The notes beneath the pieces were generated by a model. That model ran no database searches. It was not told where the DNA came from and saw only the letters and a program-made list of their open reading frames with translations. Positions 7,283 to 14,697 of a stretch of DNA of 18,250 nt are shown here, piece after piece. Origin of the DNA: Candidatus Caldatribacterium sp. (GTDB lineage Bacteria; Atribacterota; Atribacteria; Atribacterales; Caldatribacteriaceae). Location of the stretch: positions 1 to 18,250 of the forward strand of contig JANXBI010000039.1 in assembly GCA_025060675.1 (NCBI GenBank), written 5' to 3'. Position numbers and translations under genes: made by a program. Position 1 is the stretch's first letter, and each line of letters starts with the position of its first letter.

Positions 7283-7551
7283 CGTACCCTAAGGAATACC
7301 CTGCTGCTATTGTAAGGAGACTCTTCCCAGTGCCATCGCAGAGTGTGTTTGTCACCTGCAATTACGAAGGCAAGTTTATGGCATCTCCCAAGGGATTGTT
7401 GCCCCAGACCAAAAACGAGGTGGACAACAACGGAGGGGGGATGTGGCGGGGAACAAAGTGGTGAAGCAACCTCCCAGCTACCCTCCGGAAACAACCCTTG
7501 TAGCAGCGGAAAAATCCCTACAGCAGTACCCTTTGATGCTTCGTAAGGCCA
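7115..7551. other. Spacer without a convincing gene
   Basis: About 440 bp between the flagellin control region and the end of the tandem-GT2 gene. It includes the TPR-like remnant (listed separately), a 7-bp inverted repeat (TTGCTCC at 7225-7231 and GGAGCAA at 7237-7243) without a T run, and several short open frames on both strands that resemble no family I know. I see no tRNA, rRNA or CRISPR pattern. It may be decayed coding sequence or hold an unrecognised RNA. No clear terminator for the tandem-GT2 gene was found here. Confidence 0.4.
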
Positions 7552-9552
7552 CTACGCATTTTCTGGGACCTTGACAACTTTCTTCCCTAGGTACACCGCC
7601 CAAGGGAGGAAAAGAACATTACGGTCATTGTAGAGGACAGTATCAACCGCCGCCACAAGCTCTGGAACTCTCGGGGCTGGAAGCTCCCCAGGGTACAGGA
7701 GAATATCAGGTATTTCTTCATCGCCAAAGCCCATGCTTTTGATAACACGCCGCACGCTCTCGAAAGCGCTCTCCGAAGGATGGTATAGCACAAGGGTCAC
7801 TGGGTCACGTGCCGTAAAGCGAAGGAGAAACCAGCGAAGAACCTCGGGGGTGAAGACCGCAAGGTACTTCTCCTCTTTCGGGTTATCGAGCGGGAGAGGG
7901 GGAAAGGTTAGGGGGATGAAGTCCCTGCTTCGGTCAAAGGTTTGAGCAACCAACGAAGCCGGGATATACCCTTTCTCCATAGGGGCATCTGGTGGAAGGT
8001 TCCACTTCTTTTTGAAAATTTCCCAGTTCTCTTCCATGAGCCTGCGGTAATCTATTCGCTCGCTCTGGAACGTCTTGCTTCCAAAATGGTGGACGAAAAC
8101 ATCATGGGCAATACGAACGGTGAACCCAGCAATCTGGGCCCTAAGGCAGAAGTCATCGTCCTCAAAGTTCCCCAAACCAAATCGGGAATCAAAACCACCA
8201 ATACGTTCGACAACCTCCCGGCGGACAAGCATGCAAAAGCCAACAACCCTGGGCACCTGTTCCCACTGACCCGCATGCTCCAGACTCCAAGCCTGGGCAA
8301 AGAGTTCCATCGCCCTAAGGTCATTCCCATAGGGAATATTGGGAACAAGCTGCACACCAGCAACATAGTTGGAACGCGGTCCCACGATACCCACAGTGGG
8401 TTCCGATTGAGCACAAGCCAAAAGCCTCGTAAGCCAATCCTCGGTCACCACAACGTCGTTGTTGAGGAAGACGATATACGTACCCCTCGCCTCTCGAAGG
8501 CCGCGGTTATTCCCCAGAGCAAAACCAAGGTTGTATCCATTCTCGATGAGTCGAACATCGGGCTGGCTTCTTAGGTACTCTGTCGTCCCATCGGTTGAAC
8601 CATTGTCAACTACAATAACTTCATATGGTTCTCGCGTATGCTTCCTGATACTTTCAAGACAAAGCTTAGTATACGCAAGGTTGTTACGAGTAAGCATAAT
8701 AAGGGAAGTGAGTGGTTGCTCACCCGGAGAGACATACAGCCTTATCTGATTGCCAGGTGTTACTAAAGTTCTCCCCTCTGCATCTACAATGAAATCGGGA
8801 AGGACCTTCCCCAACCACTTCCTGTGCAATCGCTCCACGTTGTCCCTCACTCTACGGAAACGCTCTGGACCGCTTTGCGACTCGTAATGAATGAGAACGC
8901 TCTTCGGTTCGTAAACGATAAGCCAGCCCTTCTCTCGCAGCTTGAAACAGAGGTCCACATCTTCATACCCATTCCAGTATCCTTCGTCAAATCCTCCCAC
9001 TGCTTCAAATGCACTGCGACGCACCAAAACGCAGGCCGCCGTCACCGCTTGGTACGTCCGACACTCGTTAACCGCCGGATGCGAAGCTCCCCACCGCCGG
9101 TAAATATGGTAGGCCAAAAGGGGGTCACGAAGCGGTTGATGGTCCACCATCACAATGCCTGCGTGCTGTACTGTGCCATCCGGAAAGAGCAACTTACTTC
9201 CCACCGCTGCAACACGAGCATCCCTATCGAGGACACGGATAAGCGGTGTAAGCCAGTTTGCTCGCGGCTCGGTATCGTTGTTGAGGAAGAGGAGGTACTG
9301 CCCTTTGCTCACAGAAGCTCCTTGATTGCAAGCACGAGCAAATCCCAAGTTTTCTGGATTCCGTAAAACATGCAAGGCCCTATATGAACACGATTTGAAA
9401 AATTCCTGGGTTCCATCACTTGAACCATTATCGATAACGATTACCTCGAAAGGAACGTCCTCCACAAGCAGAGTTCTGTAAAGCGCATCAAGACACATAC
9501 GGGTAAAGTCAAGACAATTCCACACAGGTATAACGATGCTCACCTTGACCAT
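7552..9552 (-). CDS. Tandem-domain GT2 glycosyltransferase
   Basis: A 666-residue protein with two complete family 2 glycosyltransferase domains. Domain 1 (about 3-230) has V-S-I-V-I-P-V-W-N, V-I-D-N-G-S-S-D-G-T at 39-48, the N-N-D metal site at 91-93 and Y-E-D-V-D-L-C-F-K-L at 196-205. Domain 2 (about 282-500) has V-V-D-N-G-S-T-D-G-T at 314-323, N-N-D at 364-366 and F-E-D-D-D-F-C-L-R. Both sites look intact, so it may add two sugars in turn, as bifunctional rhamnosyltransferases do. The last 125 residues or so are a small domain I do not recognise. ATG at 9552 is chosen because AGGAGG sits 7 nt upstream; the ATG at 9558 is only 1 nt from it. The gene is divergent from the sugar operon that starts at 9655. 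Its linkage to that operon and to flagellin suggests it builds the flagellin glycan. Donor and acceptor are not visible in the sequence. Confidence 0.92.
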   Translation of the reverse strand: MVKVSIVIPVWNCLDFTRMCLDALYRTLLVEDVPFEVIVIDNGSSDGTQEFFKSCSYRALHVLRNPENLGFARACNQGASVSKGQYLLFLNNDTEPRANWLTPLIRVLDRDARVAAVGSKLLFPDGTVQHAGIVMVDHQPLRDPLLAYHIYRRWGASHPAVNECRTYQAVTAACVLVRRSAFEAVGGFDEGYWNGYEDVDLCFKLREKGWLIVYEPKSVLIHYESQSGPERFRRVRDNVERLHRKWLGKVLPDFIVDAEGRTLVTPGNQIRLYVSPGEQPLTSLIMLTRNNLAYTKLCLESIRKHTREPYEVIVVDNGSTDGTTEYLRSQPDVRLIENGYNLGFALGNNRGLREARGTYIVFLNNDVVVTEDWLTRLLACAQSEPTVGIVGPRSNYVAGVQLVPNIPYGNDLRAMELFAQAWSLEHAGQWEQVPRVVGFCMLVRREVVERIGGFDSRFGLGNFEDDDFCLRAQIAGFTVRIAHDVFVHHFGSKTFQSERIDYRRLMEENWEIFKKKWNLPPDAPMEKGYIPASLVAQTFDRSRDFIPLTFPPLPLDNPKEEKYLAVFTPEVLRWFLLRFTARDPVTLVLYHPSESAFESVRRVIKSMGFGDEEIPDILLYPGELPAPRVPELVAAVDTVLYNDRNVLFLPWAVYLGKKVVKVPENA

Positions 9553-9577
9553 TTCCATGCCTCCTGTACTATCCCCG

Positions 9578-9626
9578 ATAAAAAACTACACCACCATCTT
9601 TGCCCATGATTGGCATAGTTTTTTAT
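9578..9626. promoter_or_regulatory. Inverted repeat in the divergent promoter region, possible operator
   Basis: Perfect 11-bp arms, ATAAAAAACTA at 9578-9588 and TAGTTTTTTAT at 9616-9626, separated by 27 bp, lie between the two divergent start codons. The right arm runs into the probable -10 (TATAAG) of the plus-strand operon. Arms this A/T-rich would form a poor terminator, so a DNA-level site (two half-sites for a regulator, or paired promoter elements) is more likely. No regulator gene is in the window. Confidence 0.45.
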
Positions 9627-9629
9627 AAG
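9600..9629 (+). promoter_or_regulatory. Probable housekeeping promoter of the sugar operon
   Basis: TTGCCC at 9600-9605 and TATAAG at 9624-9629, 18 bp apart, resemble the -35 and -10 of vegetative promoters. Transcription would begin near 9636, immediately before AGGAGGTGA (9637-9645) and the TTG start, giving a very short leader. The -35 match is weak, so this is a tentative call. Confidence 0.4.
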
Positions 9630-9654
9630 GTCTTTCAGGAGGTGAGTAAGGCTC

Positions 9655-10770
9655 TTGAAGCCCATTTTCGTTACTCGACCAAACCTCCCAGACCTTGCCG
9701 AGCTTTTGCCCTACCTTGAGCAAATATGGGAAAGCCGTATCCTGACGAACAATGGACCATTCCATAGGGAATTTGAAGAACGCCTTAAGAACTACCTACA
9801 AGTCCCTTTCGTTAGTCTAATAGCCAATGGCACTTTAGCCCTTATCGTGGCCTTACAAGCCCTCCGAATCACTGGAGAAGTCATTACCACGCCATTCAGC
9901 TTTGTGGCTACGGCTCATGCTCTGCGCTGGAACGGTATTACCCCTATATTCTGCGACATTGATGCCGATACATTTACTATTGATCCCGCAAAAATTGAGG
10001 CTTTAATTACACCCCGTACTACTGCTATTCTCCCGGTGCATGTCTATGGTTATCCCTGTCACACAGAGGCCATCCAGGACATAGCCGACAAGTACGGTCT
10101 TAAGGTAATTTATGACGCTGCTCACGCTTTCGGAGTGAGAAGGAATGGAATAAGCGTCGTCAGCGAAGGCGACGCCTCTATCCTGAGCTTCCATGGCACT
10201 AAGCTTTTCACGACTTTTGAGGGAGGAGCAATTGTCTGCAAGGATGAAAAGTTAAAGAAACGCATCGACTACCTGCGAAACTTCGGCTTTGCCGACGAGG
10301 TTACGGTTGTCGCCCCAGGTATCAACGCGAAGATGAACGAGTTCCAAAGCGTAGTGGGTATACTGGGCCTTAAAATCGTGCACGAGGAAATTGCCAACAG
10401 GAAACGGGTTGCGGAAATGTACTCCTCTCTCCTCAAGGACGTCCCAGGCATTTCACTTCCCAAACAAATACCGGGCGTGGAACACAACCACTCCTACTTC
10501 CCCATACTTATCGACGAAAAAAGCTTCGGTGCCTCCAGAGAGGAAGTGTACCACCTACTCAAACAGCACCATATCTTCGCTCGTCGATACTTCTACCCCT
10601 TGATCAGCAACCTCCCCCCATATCGAGACCTTCCCTCCGCACGGAAGGAGAACCTCCCTATAGCCAACAGGGTGGCAGAGCAGGTACTTTGTCTCCCTAT
10701 GTACGGCTCTCTGACAAAGGAGGAAATAGAAAGGATTTGTACGATTATTGTGTCTCTCAAAAAGCCATGA
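9655..10770 (+). CDS. vioA: DegT/DnrJ-type sugar aminotransferase, VioA-like (dTDP-4-amino-4,6-dideoxyglucose)
   Basis: A 371-residue PLP-dependent sugar aminotransferase of the DegT/DnrJ/EryC1 family. Residues I-L-T-N-N-G-P-F-H (29-37), I-T-G-E-V-I-T-T-P-F-S-F-V-A-T (72-86), D154 in V-I-Y-D-A-A-H-A-F-G and the Schiff-base lysine K183 in S-F-H-G-T-K-L-F are all present. The sequence closely recalls VioA, which converts dTDP-4-keto-6-deoxyglucose plus glutamate to dTDP-4-amino-4,6-dideoxyglucose (dTDP-viosamine). That substrate is made by RmlA and RmlB, encoded downstream. The start is TTG, fixed by AGGAGGTGA upstream at 9637-9645; no ATG or GTG fits. It is the first gene of the operon and overlaps the next by ATGA. 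The family is certain. The exact sugar stereochemistry is inferred: other DegT members make perosamine or fucosamine-type sugars. Confidence 0.88.
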   Translation: MKPIFVTRPNLPDLAELLPYLEQIWESRILTNNGPFHREFEERLKNYLQVPFVSLIANGTLALIVALQALRITGEVITTPFSFVATAHALRWNGITPIFCDIDADTFTIDPAKIEALITPRTTAILPVHVYGYPCHTEAIQDIADKYGLKVIYDAAHAFGVRRNGISVVSEGDASILSFHGTKLFTTFEGGAIVCKDEKLKKRIDYLRNFGFADEVTVVAPGINAKMNEFQSVVGILGLKIVHEEIANRKRVAEMYSSLLKDVPGISLPKQIPGVEHNHSYFPILIDEKSFGASREEVYHLLKQHHIFARRYFYPLISNLPPYRDLPSARKENLPIANRVAEQVLCLPMYGSLTKEEIERICTIIVSLKKP

Positions 10771-11897
10771 GTAAAAGGGCTGTACTCATTTTCTCCGGGT
10801 ACAACGAAAGAGGCGTTATCGCGTTTTGCCGATTTTGCCAAGCAAAAAACATCCCCTTCGCCATTGTTGCCGCACACCCTAAGGACAAAGTGCTCCTTTC
10901 TAACTACCGGCAGAACGTTATCCACATAAGATCAGACCAAAAACTCGTTCTCCGCGGCATGGAGAAGTACCGCACTCTGACTTCTTGTAGGTTATTAGGC
11001 ACGAATTGCGGAGAAATAGTCATCTTACCCTCTACAGAATTCCTCAACCGCTTCATTCTCAGCAAAAGGAAGACCCTGGAAGCTATGGGCTACGTAGTTC
11101 CTCTGTGTTCTGAAGATGTGTACCAGAAAATTTCTGACAAGTACAGCTTCTTCCACCTGTGCAAAAACCACGGCATCTCGGTTCCGCAGGAACTCTACCC
11201 AGACGAGAAACCTCGTCCACCTTTCGTGGTGAAACCCAAAACGTACTTTACCCAAGAAAAGCGGAAGGTAAATATAAAACCATTGCTTGTCCAGGATGAA
11301 AAGGACTTTCGTGAGGTGCAACGCTACCTCTCCTCCAAGGACATATTCATTCAGGAATTCGTTCGGGGTCGTTCCGTATACTTCCTCTTCTACATCGGTA
11401 AAGATGGGTGCACTAAGGTCTACTCTCAAGAGAACTTTATACAACAGAGCAATGGTCGATCCATTATTGCCGCGCGGTCTGCCAACCTCCACGAGTTGCC
11501 TTATGTGAAACCCTTTGTCCAGCTCTTCCACAGCCTCGCCTTTTGGGGCCTTGTCATGGTAGAAGTCCGCCTCAATGAGCATGGTTGCTATATGATTGAG
11601 GCTAATCCTCGCCTGTGGGGCCCGTCACAACTCATCAATGACTCGGGGATGGATTTATTCTCGCTTTGGGCCAAGGATCTTGAGCTTGTGCAAGAATTCT
11701 CACAAAGTGCATACAAAATAGGGGTGCCTTATTTCTGGAGCGGGGGCATCGTTGAAGATAGGAGGGCGGGCAAGAGTCTCGCCTTCCACAACTATAATAA
11801 GGAACAGTTTCTGGACGAGTATGACCAATGGCTGCAAGGAGATGTCTATTTGCGTGACGACACAATAGGCATATTCTTGCAGGAAGTACGGGGATAA
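10767..11897 (+). CDS. ATP-grasp ligase, candidate amino-sugar N-acylating enzyme
   Basis: A 376-residue ATP-grasp protein of the carbamoyl-phosphate synthase/D-Ala ligase type. The N-terminal part (about 1-110) resembles a pre-ATP-grasp fold (A-V-L-I-F-S-G). The ATP-grasp core has K156 in F-V-V-K-P-K, E187 in I-Q-E-F-V, and the metal ligands E266 (M-V-E-V-R-L) and E278/N280 in I-E-A-N-P-R-L-W-G, a near-perfect signature. Such enzymes join a carboxylate to an amine through an acyl-phosphate. The ATG overlaps the aminotransferase stop (ATGA), so the two are translationally coupled and probably made in step. I infer that it places an amino acid or other acyl group on the 4-amino group of the viosamine made by its neighbour. 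Acceptor and acyl donor are not determined. A longer open frame upstream only shadows the aminotransferase gene. Confidence 0.85.
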   Translation: MSKRAVLIFSGYNERGVIAFCRFCQAKNIPFAIVAAHPKDKVLLSNYRQNVIHIRSDQKLVLRGMEKYRTLTSCRLLGTNCGEIVILPSTEFLNRFILSKRKTLEAMGYVVPLCSEDVYQKISDKYSFFHLCKNHGISVPQELYPDEKPRPPFVVKPKTYFTQEKRKVNIKPLLVQDEKDFREVQRYLSSKDIFIQEFVRGRSVYFLFYIGKDGCTKVYSQENFIQQSNGRSIIAARSANLHELPYVKPFVQLFHSLAFWGLVMVEVRLNEHGCYMIEANPRLWGPSQLINDSGMDLFSLWAKDLELVQEFSQSAYKIGVPYFWSGGIVEDRRAGKSLAFHNYNKEQFLDEYDQWLQGDVYLRDDTIGIFLQEVRG

Positions 11898-11900
11898 AGC

Positions 11901-12665
11901 ATGGAGGATGTCAAGAGAAAACTCATTGAGCTCTATCAAAGCGCAGAAAAGCACGGTCAATACCAGAGAATTCCGAAAGTGGTTCAGGAATTGATAGGAC
12001 TCACCCTCCTGCCCACGAAACCACGCTTCGAGGAAGAACGCCTCCAATTCATCCTCGAGCACTACAATCCCTCTGGGAAAAGGGTACTCGATATTGGGGG
12101 CAACATAGGCTTTTTTACCTTTGAGATGATTTTCCACGGGGCTCGGCAAGTAGTGTACTACGAGGGAAGCGAAGTTTGTGCAACATTTGTGGAAATACTT
12201 GCAGAGCTGCTGAATTTAAAAGAGCGCATCGTCATTCACAGGACCTACTTCCCCTTCGACAAACCACCACAGGAGAGATACGATTTCACGCTCCTTTTAA
12301 ATGTATTGCACCACGTCGGAGAGGACTTTGGTAACAAAGGTATAAGCAAAGATTGTGCAAAAAGGAAAATACTTACCTACCTCAACGCTCTTTCTGCCTG
12401 CACTAAACACTTGGCCTTCCAGATGGGATTCTGCTGGAAGGGCAACCGAAACCTACTCCTTTTCCAACATGGCACGAAAGCTGAAATGATTGAGTACATC
12501 CGCAAGGGGACTGAAAAACATTGGCGCATCTTGAGCATAGGCATTCCGGAAAAAGATGGTGAACAAGTGGTGTATCGTCCATTGAACGAGAAGAATATTC
12601 AGCGGGATGATTCCTTAGGAGAATTCCTCAACCGACCCCTCTTCATCTTGGAGACAAAAACATGA
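11901..12665 (+). CDS. Class I SAM-dependent methyltransferase
   Basis: A 254-residue protein with a Rossmann-type SAM-binding motif I, R-V-L-D-I-G-G-N-I-G-F-F-T at residues 61-73, an acidic residue ending strand 2 (V-V-Y-Y-E-G, about 84-89), and L-L-L-N-V-L-H-H-V at about 130-140 (motif IV region). The His-His after the L-N-V is seen in several sugar and small-molecule methyltransferases. It starts 3 bp after the ATP-grasp stop with GGGGA as the Shine-Dalgarno, so it is part of the same operon. Context suggests O- or N-methylation of the activated amino sugar or finished glycan, similar in role to the 2-O-methyl group on viosamine in Pseudomonas syringae flagellin. The methyltransferase fold is clear; the target is inference. 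Not a FkbM or CmoB by any motif I can see. Confidence 0.82.
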   Translation: MEDVKRKLIELYQSAEKHGQYQRIPKVVQELIGLTLLPTKPRFEEERLQFILEHYNPSGKRVLDIGGNIGFFTFEMIFHGARQVVYYEGSEVCATFVEILAELLNLKERIVIHRTYFPFDKPPQERYDFTLLLNVLHHVGEDFGNKGISKDCAKRKILTYLNALSACTKHLAFQMGFCWKGNRNLLLFQHGTKAEMIEYIRKGTEKHWRILSIGIPEKDGEQVVYRPLNEKNIQRDDSLGEFLNRPLFILETKT

Positions 12666-12781
12666 AGTGGACGGGAAAAGCTCAACCCTTGGAAGAAGTA
12701 CCCACGAGCTTTGAAGGTCGCAAAACGAATGCATGTTCTCCGGTACGTTCCACGAAGCCAGTGCCGGGCCTTCGAAAGTAG
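12662..12781 (+). CDS. Possible 39-residue small ORF in the spacer
   Basis: Its ATG overlaps the methyltransferase stop by ATGA, as at several other junctions in this operon, and GGAG lies 8 nt upstream. The product (M-K-W-T-G-K-A-Q-P-L-E-E-V then a Pro/Arg-rich tail) resembles nothing I know and shows no clear structure. The competing frame, which continues in phase with the methyltransferase past its stop, is also open for about 65 codons. It may be a real small protein, a truncated gene start, or chance. Confidence 0.22.
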   Translation: MKWTGKAQPLEEVPTSFEGRKTNACSPVRSTKPVPGLRK

Positions 12782-12834
12782 AAAAAATTTAGAGTTCATG
12801 CACGTGTGCTTTTACCTCACAGGAGGTTGGGACG

Positions 12835-14697
12835 GTGTTGCAACTCAACATTGGTTGCGGTGACAGAATGCTTAAAGGTTTCATCAACATCGATATCGAG
12901 GGACACCCAGACCTCCAGATAGATGTCCGTAAGGGTCTTCCTTTTCCCGACGAAAGCGTAGATCGTATCTTTGTAGAGCATTTCATAGAGCGCCTAACCC
13001 GTGATGAAGGCATCCTCTTCTTAAAGGAAGCGTATCGGGTGCTCAAACCAGGGGGGGTGTGCCGTATTGCCACTTCTGACCTGAGCACCATCGTGAAACG
13101 ATACATTGAGGACGCTTGGCAAAGTACTGATTGGTTCCACCGATTCCACTACGAGTGGATACCCAATCGCTGCGTCATGCTTAACGTCGCCATGCGGGAA
13201 CAGGGATACCAGCATGTCTACGACTTTGAAGATTTGAGGATGGTGGGAAACCTTGCTGGATTCCTTATCCTTCGACGTAAATCGGCTGGTGAAAGCGATT
13301 TTCCCGAACTCCGTAACTTAGAACGCTGCCCGGAGTCCTTGGTAGTAGAGTTCATGAAGGAGAGTCCCGAATACCAGCAAGAAATCCCCTTGGTGAGTAT
13401 TTGTATACCTGCCTATAACCCTCGTTTCTTTAAGGAGGCTCTGCTAAGTGCCTTGAACCAGAAATACTCGCACTTTGAAATTGTTGTTTCTGACGACTCA
13501 GGCGGTGAAGAAATTCAAAAAATCGTCGCGTCGTTCAGCGATGAACGCATACGGTACTTTAAAAATCCCAAAAATATCGGGGCCTGGAACAACTATATCC
13601 AATGCCTTTTGTATGCTTCTGGAAAGTACATTAAGTACCTTAATGATGACGATATCCTTTTACCCCAATGCGTGAAGACCATGGTAAGTTATATGGAGGC
13701 GTATGGAACAAAGGTGAGCCTCGTAACGAGTAAAAGGGACAGAATCGACGAAAGAGGGAACATTCTGCCCGACACGCCAGATACCCGCCTCTTAGTTCCA
13801 AAGGACGCCTATATTCGAGGTTTTGACCTGGGTGATATTGTGCTTGCAGGTCTCACAAACGTCATCGGTGAACCTACAACGGTTATGTTCCGTAAAGAGG
13901 ATCCCCAGGGTTTTGTGGAAAACTTCAAGAGGTTCTATGATGGCCAACCTGGCATAGGTGATATTGTGATGTGGCTTGTCCTTCTTTCCCAAGGAGATGC
14001 GATATACATTGCTCAGCCGCTGAGTTTATTCAGGCAACACCGCGAGCAAGCTCAGAGGAATCCCCAAAATATGTTCTACCTCGTGCAATCATGGTACTAC
14101 CTTATAACGAGGAGCAAAAACCTTGGCTTTCTCCAGGAGGCATCCCTCTACAGAACCGCGCTGACCAATGTACGTGTGACTTTCGAACGCTGGCTGGAAA
14201 CATTCCCGTTCCATGAGGAACAGAAAGAATCGCTTCGAAGCTGCATCGAAAAAGCGCACCAAGAATTGCAAAGCCTTGAGAACCTTCGGCTTACCCCCCG
14301 AAAGTTCTATTTCTACCCTATTCTCCGTGAAACCCAGTCCCAAAGCTTCTTACCACCATCCCCGGAGGTACAGTACCAAACGGCTCAACAACTCGTAACT
14401 AAGGGTTTCCTCAACGAGGCCATCGATTTTCTCGAGGCTTTCACCACCGTTTTCCCCGACTGGGCCACTGCCTTTAACGACCTCGGCGTGCTCTACTTCC
14501 TCAAGGGAAATGTTGCTTCCGCCTTACATAACCTGCACAGATGCTTGACAATAGACCCAGAGCATGTTGACGCTCTGCAAAACCTCTGCGACGTATATGA
14601 AAAATTAGGTCACATTGATAAGATAGAGACGTATAGGAAACGCATCGAGAGCATTTCTGCACACAATAAGATGCGGGACAGCAGGAGGTCACCATGA
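12835..14697 (+). CDS. Methyltransferase-GT2-TPR fusion protein
   Basis: A 620-residue protein of three parts. Residues 1-about 150 are a small class I methyltransferase (L-N-I-G-C-G-D at 4-10, F-P-D-E-S-V-D-R-I at 37-45, E-A-Y-R-V-L-K-P-G-G at 65-74). Residues about 185-430 are a family 2 glycosyltransferase (V-S-I-C-I-P-A-Y-N at 187-195, V-V-S-D-D-S-G-G at 217-224, the metal site D-D-D at 271-273). Residues about 515-615 are TPRs (F-N-D-L-G-V-L-Y-F-L-K-G, D-A-L-Q-N-L-C-D-V-Y). The GTG start lies 8 nt after AGGAGG. A 169-bp spacer precedes the gene, and rmlA overlaps its end by ATGA. The methyltransferase half could modify the donor sugar or the glycan just transferred, while the TPRs bind a protein such as flagellin. 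Each domain call is solid; the combined job is inferred. The sugar added may be the modified amino sugar. Confidence 0.9.
   Translation: MLQLNIGCGDRMLKGFINIDIEGHPDLQIDVRKGLPFPDESVDRIFVEHFIERLTRDEGILFLKEAYRVLKPGGVCRIATSDLSTIVKRYIEDAWQSTDWFHRFHYEWIPNRCVMLNVAMREQGYQHVYDFEDLRMVGNLAGFLILRRKSAGESDFPELRNLERCPESLVVEFMKESPEYQQEIPLVSICIPAYNPRFFKEALLSALNQKYSHFEIVVSDDSGGEEIQKIVASFSDERIRYFKNPKNIGAWNNYIQCLLYASGKYIKYLNDDDILLPQCVKTMVSYMEAYGTKVSLVTSKRDRIDERGNILPDTPDTRLLVPKDAYIRGFDLGDIVLAGLTNVIGEPTTVMFRKEDPQGFVENFKRFYDGQPGIGDIVMWLVLLSQGDAIYIAQPLSLFRQHREQAQRNPQNMFYLVQSWYYLITRSKNLGFLQEASLYRTALTNVRVTFERWLETFPFHEEQKESLRSCIEKAHQELQSLENLRLTPRKFYFYPILRETQSQSFLPPSPEVQYQTAQQLVTKGFLNEAIDFLEAFTTVFPDWATAFNDLGVLYFLKGNVASALHNLHRCLTIDPEHVDALQNLCDVYEKLGHIDKIETYRKRIESISAHNKMRDSRRSP

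Noticed and set aside
7205..7350. P-loop-like G-T-G-K-S on the minus strand in the spacer
   Set aside because: The frame soon stops and has no downstream Walker B or other ATPase features. A short motif in non-coding sequence is expected by chance.
7225..7464. Plus-strand 79-codon frame in the spacer, sharing an R-L-F-P with the frame at 18011
   Set aside because: Four shared residues and weak base similarity are not enough to call a repeat family. No start signal is visible.
12663..12861. In-phase continuation of the methyltransferase beyond its TGA as a read-through extension
   Set aside because: The protein ends naturally at a beta strand (F-I-L-E-T-K-T) and nothing in the extension resembles a known domain. 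An open run of about 65 codons can occur by chance.
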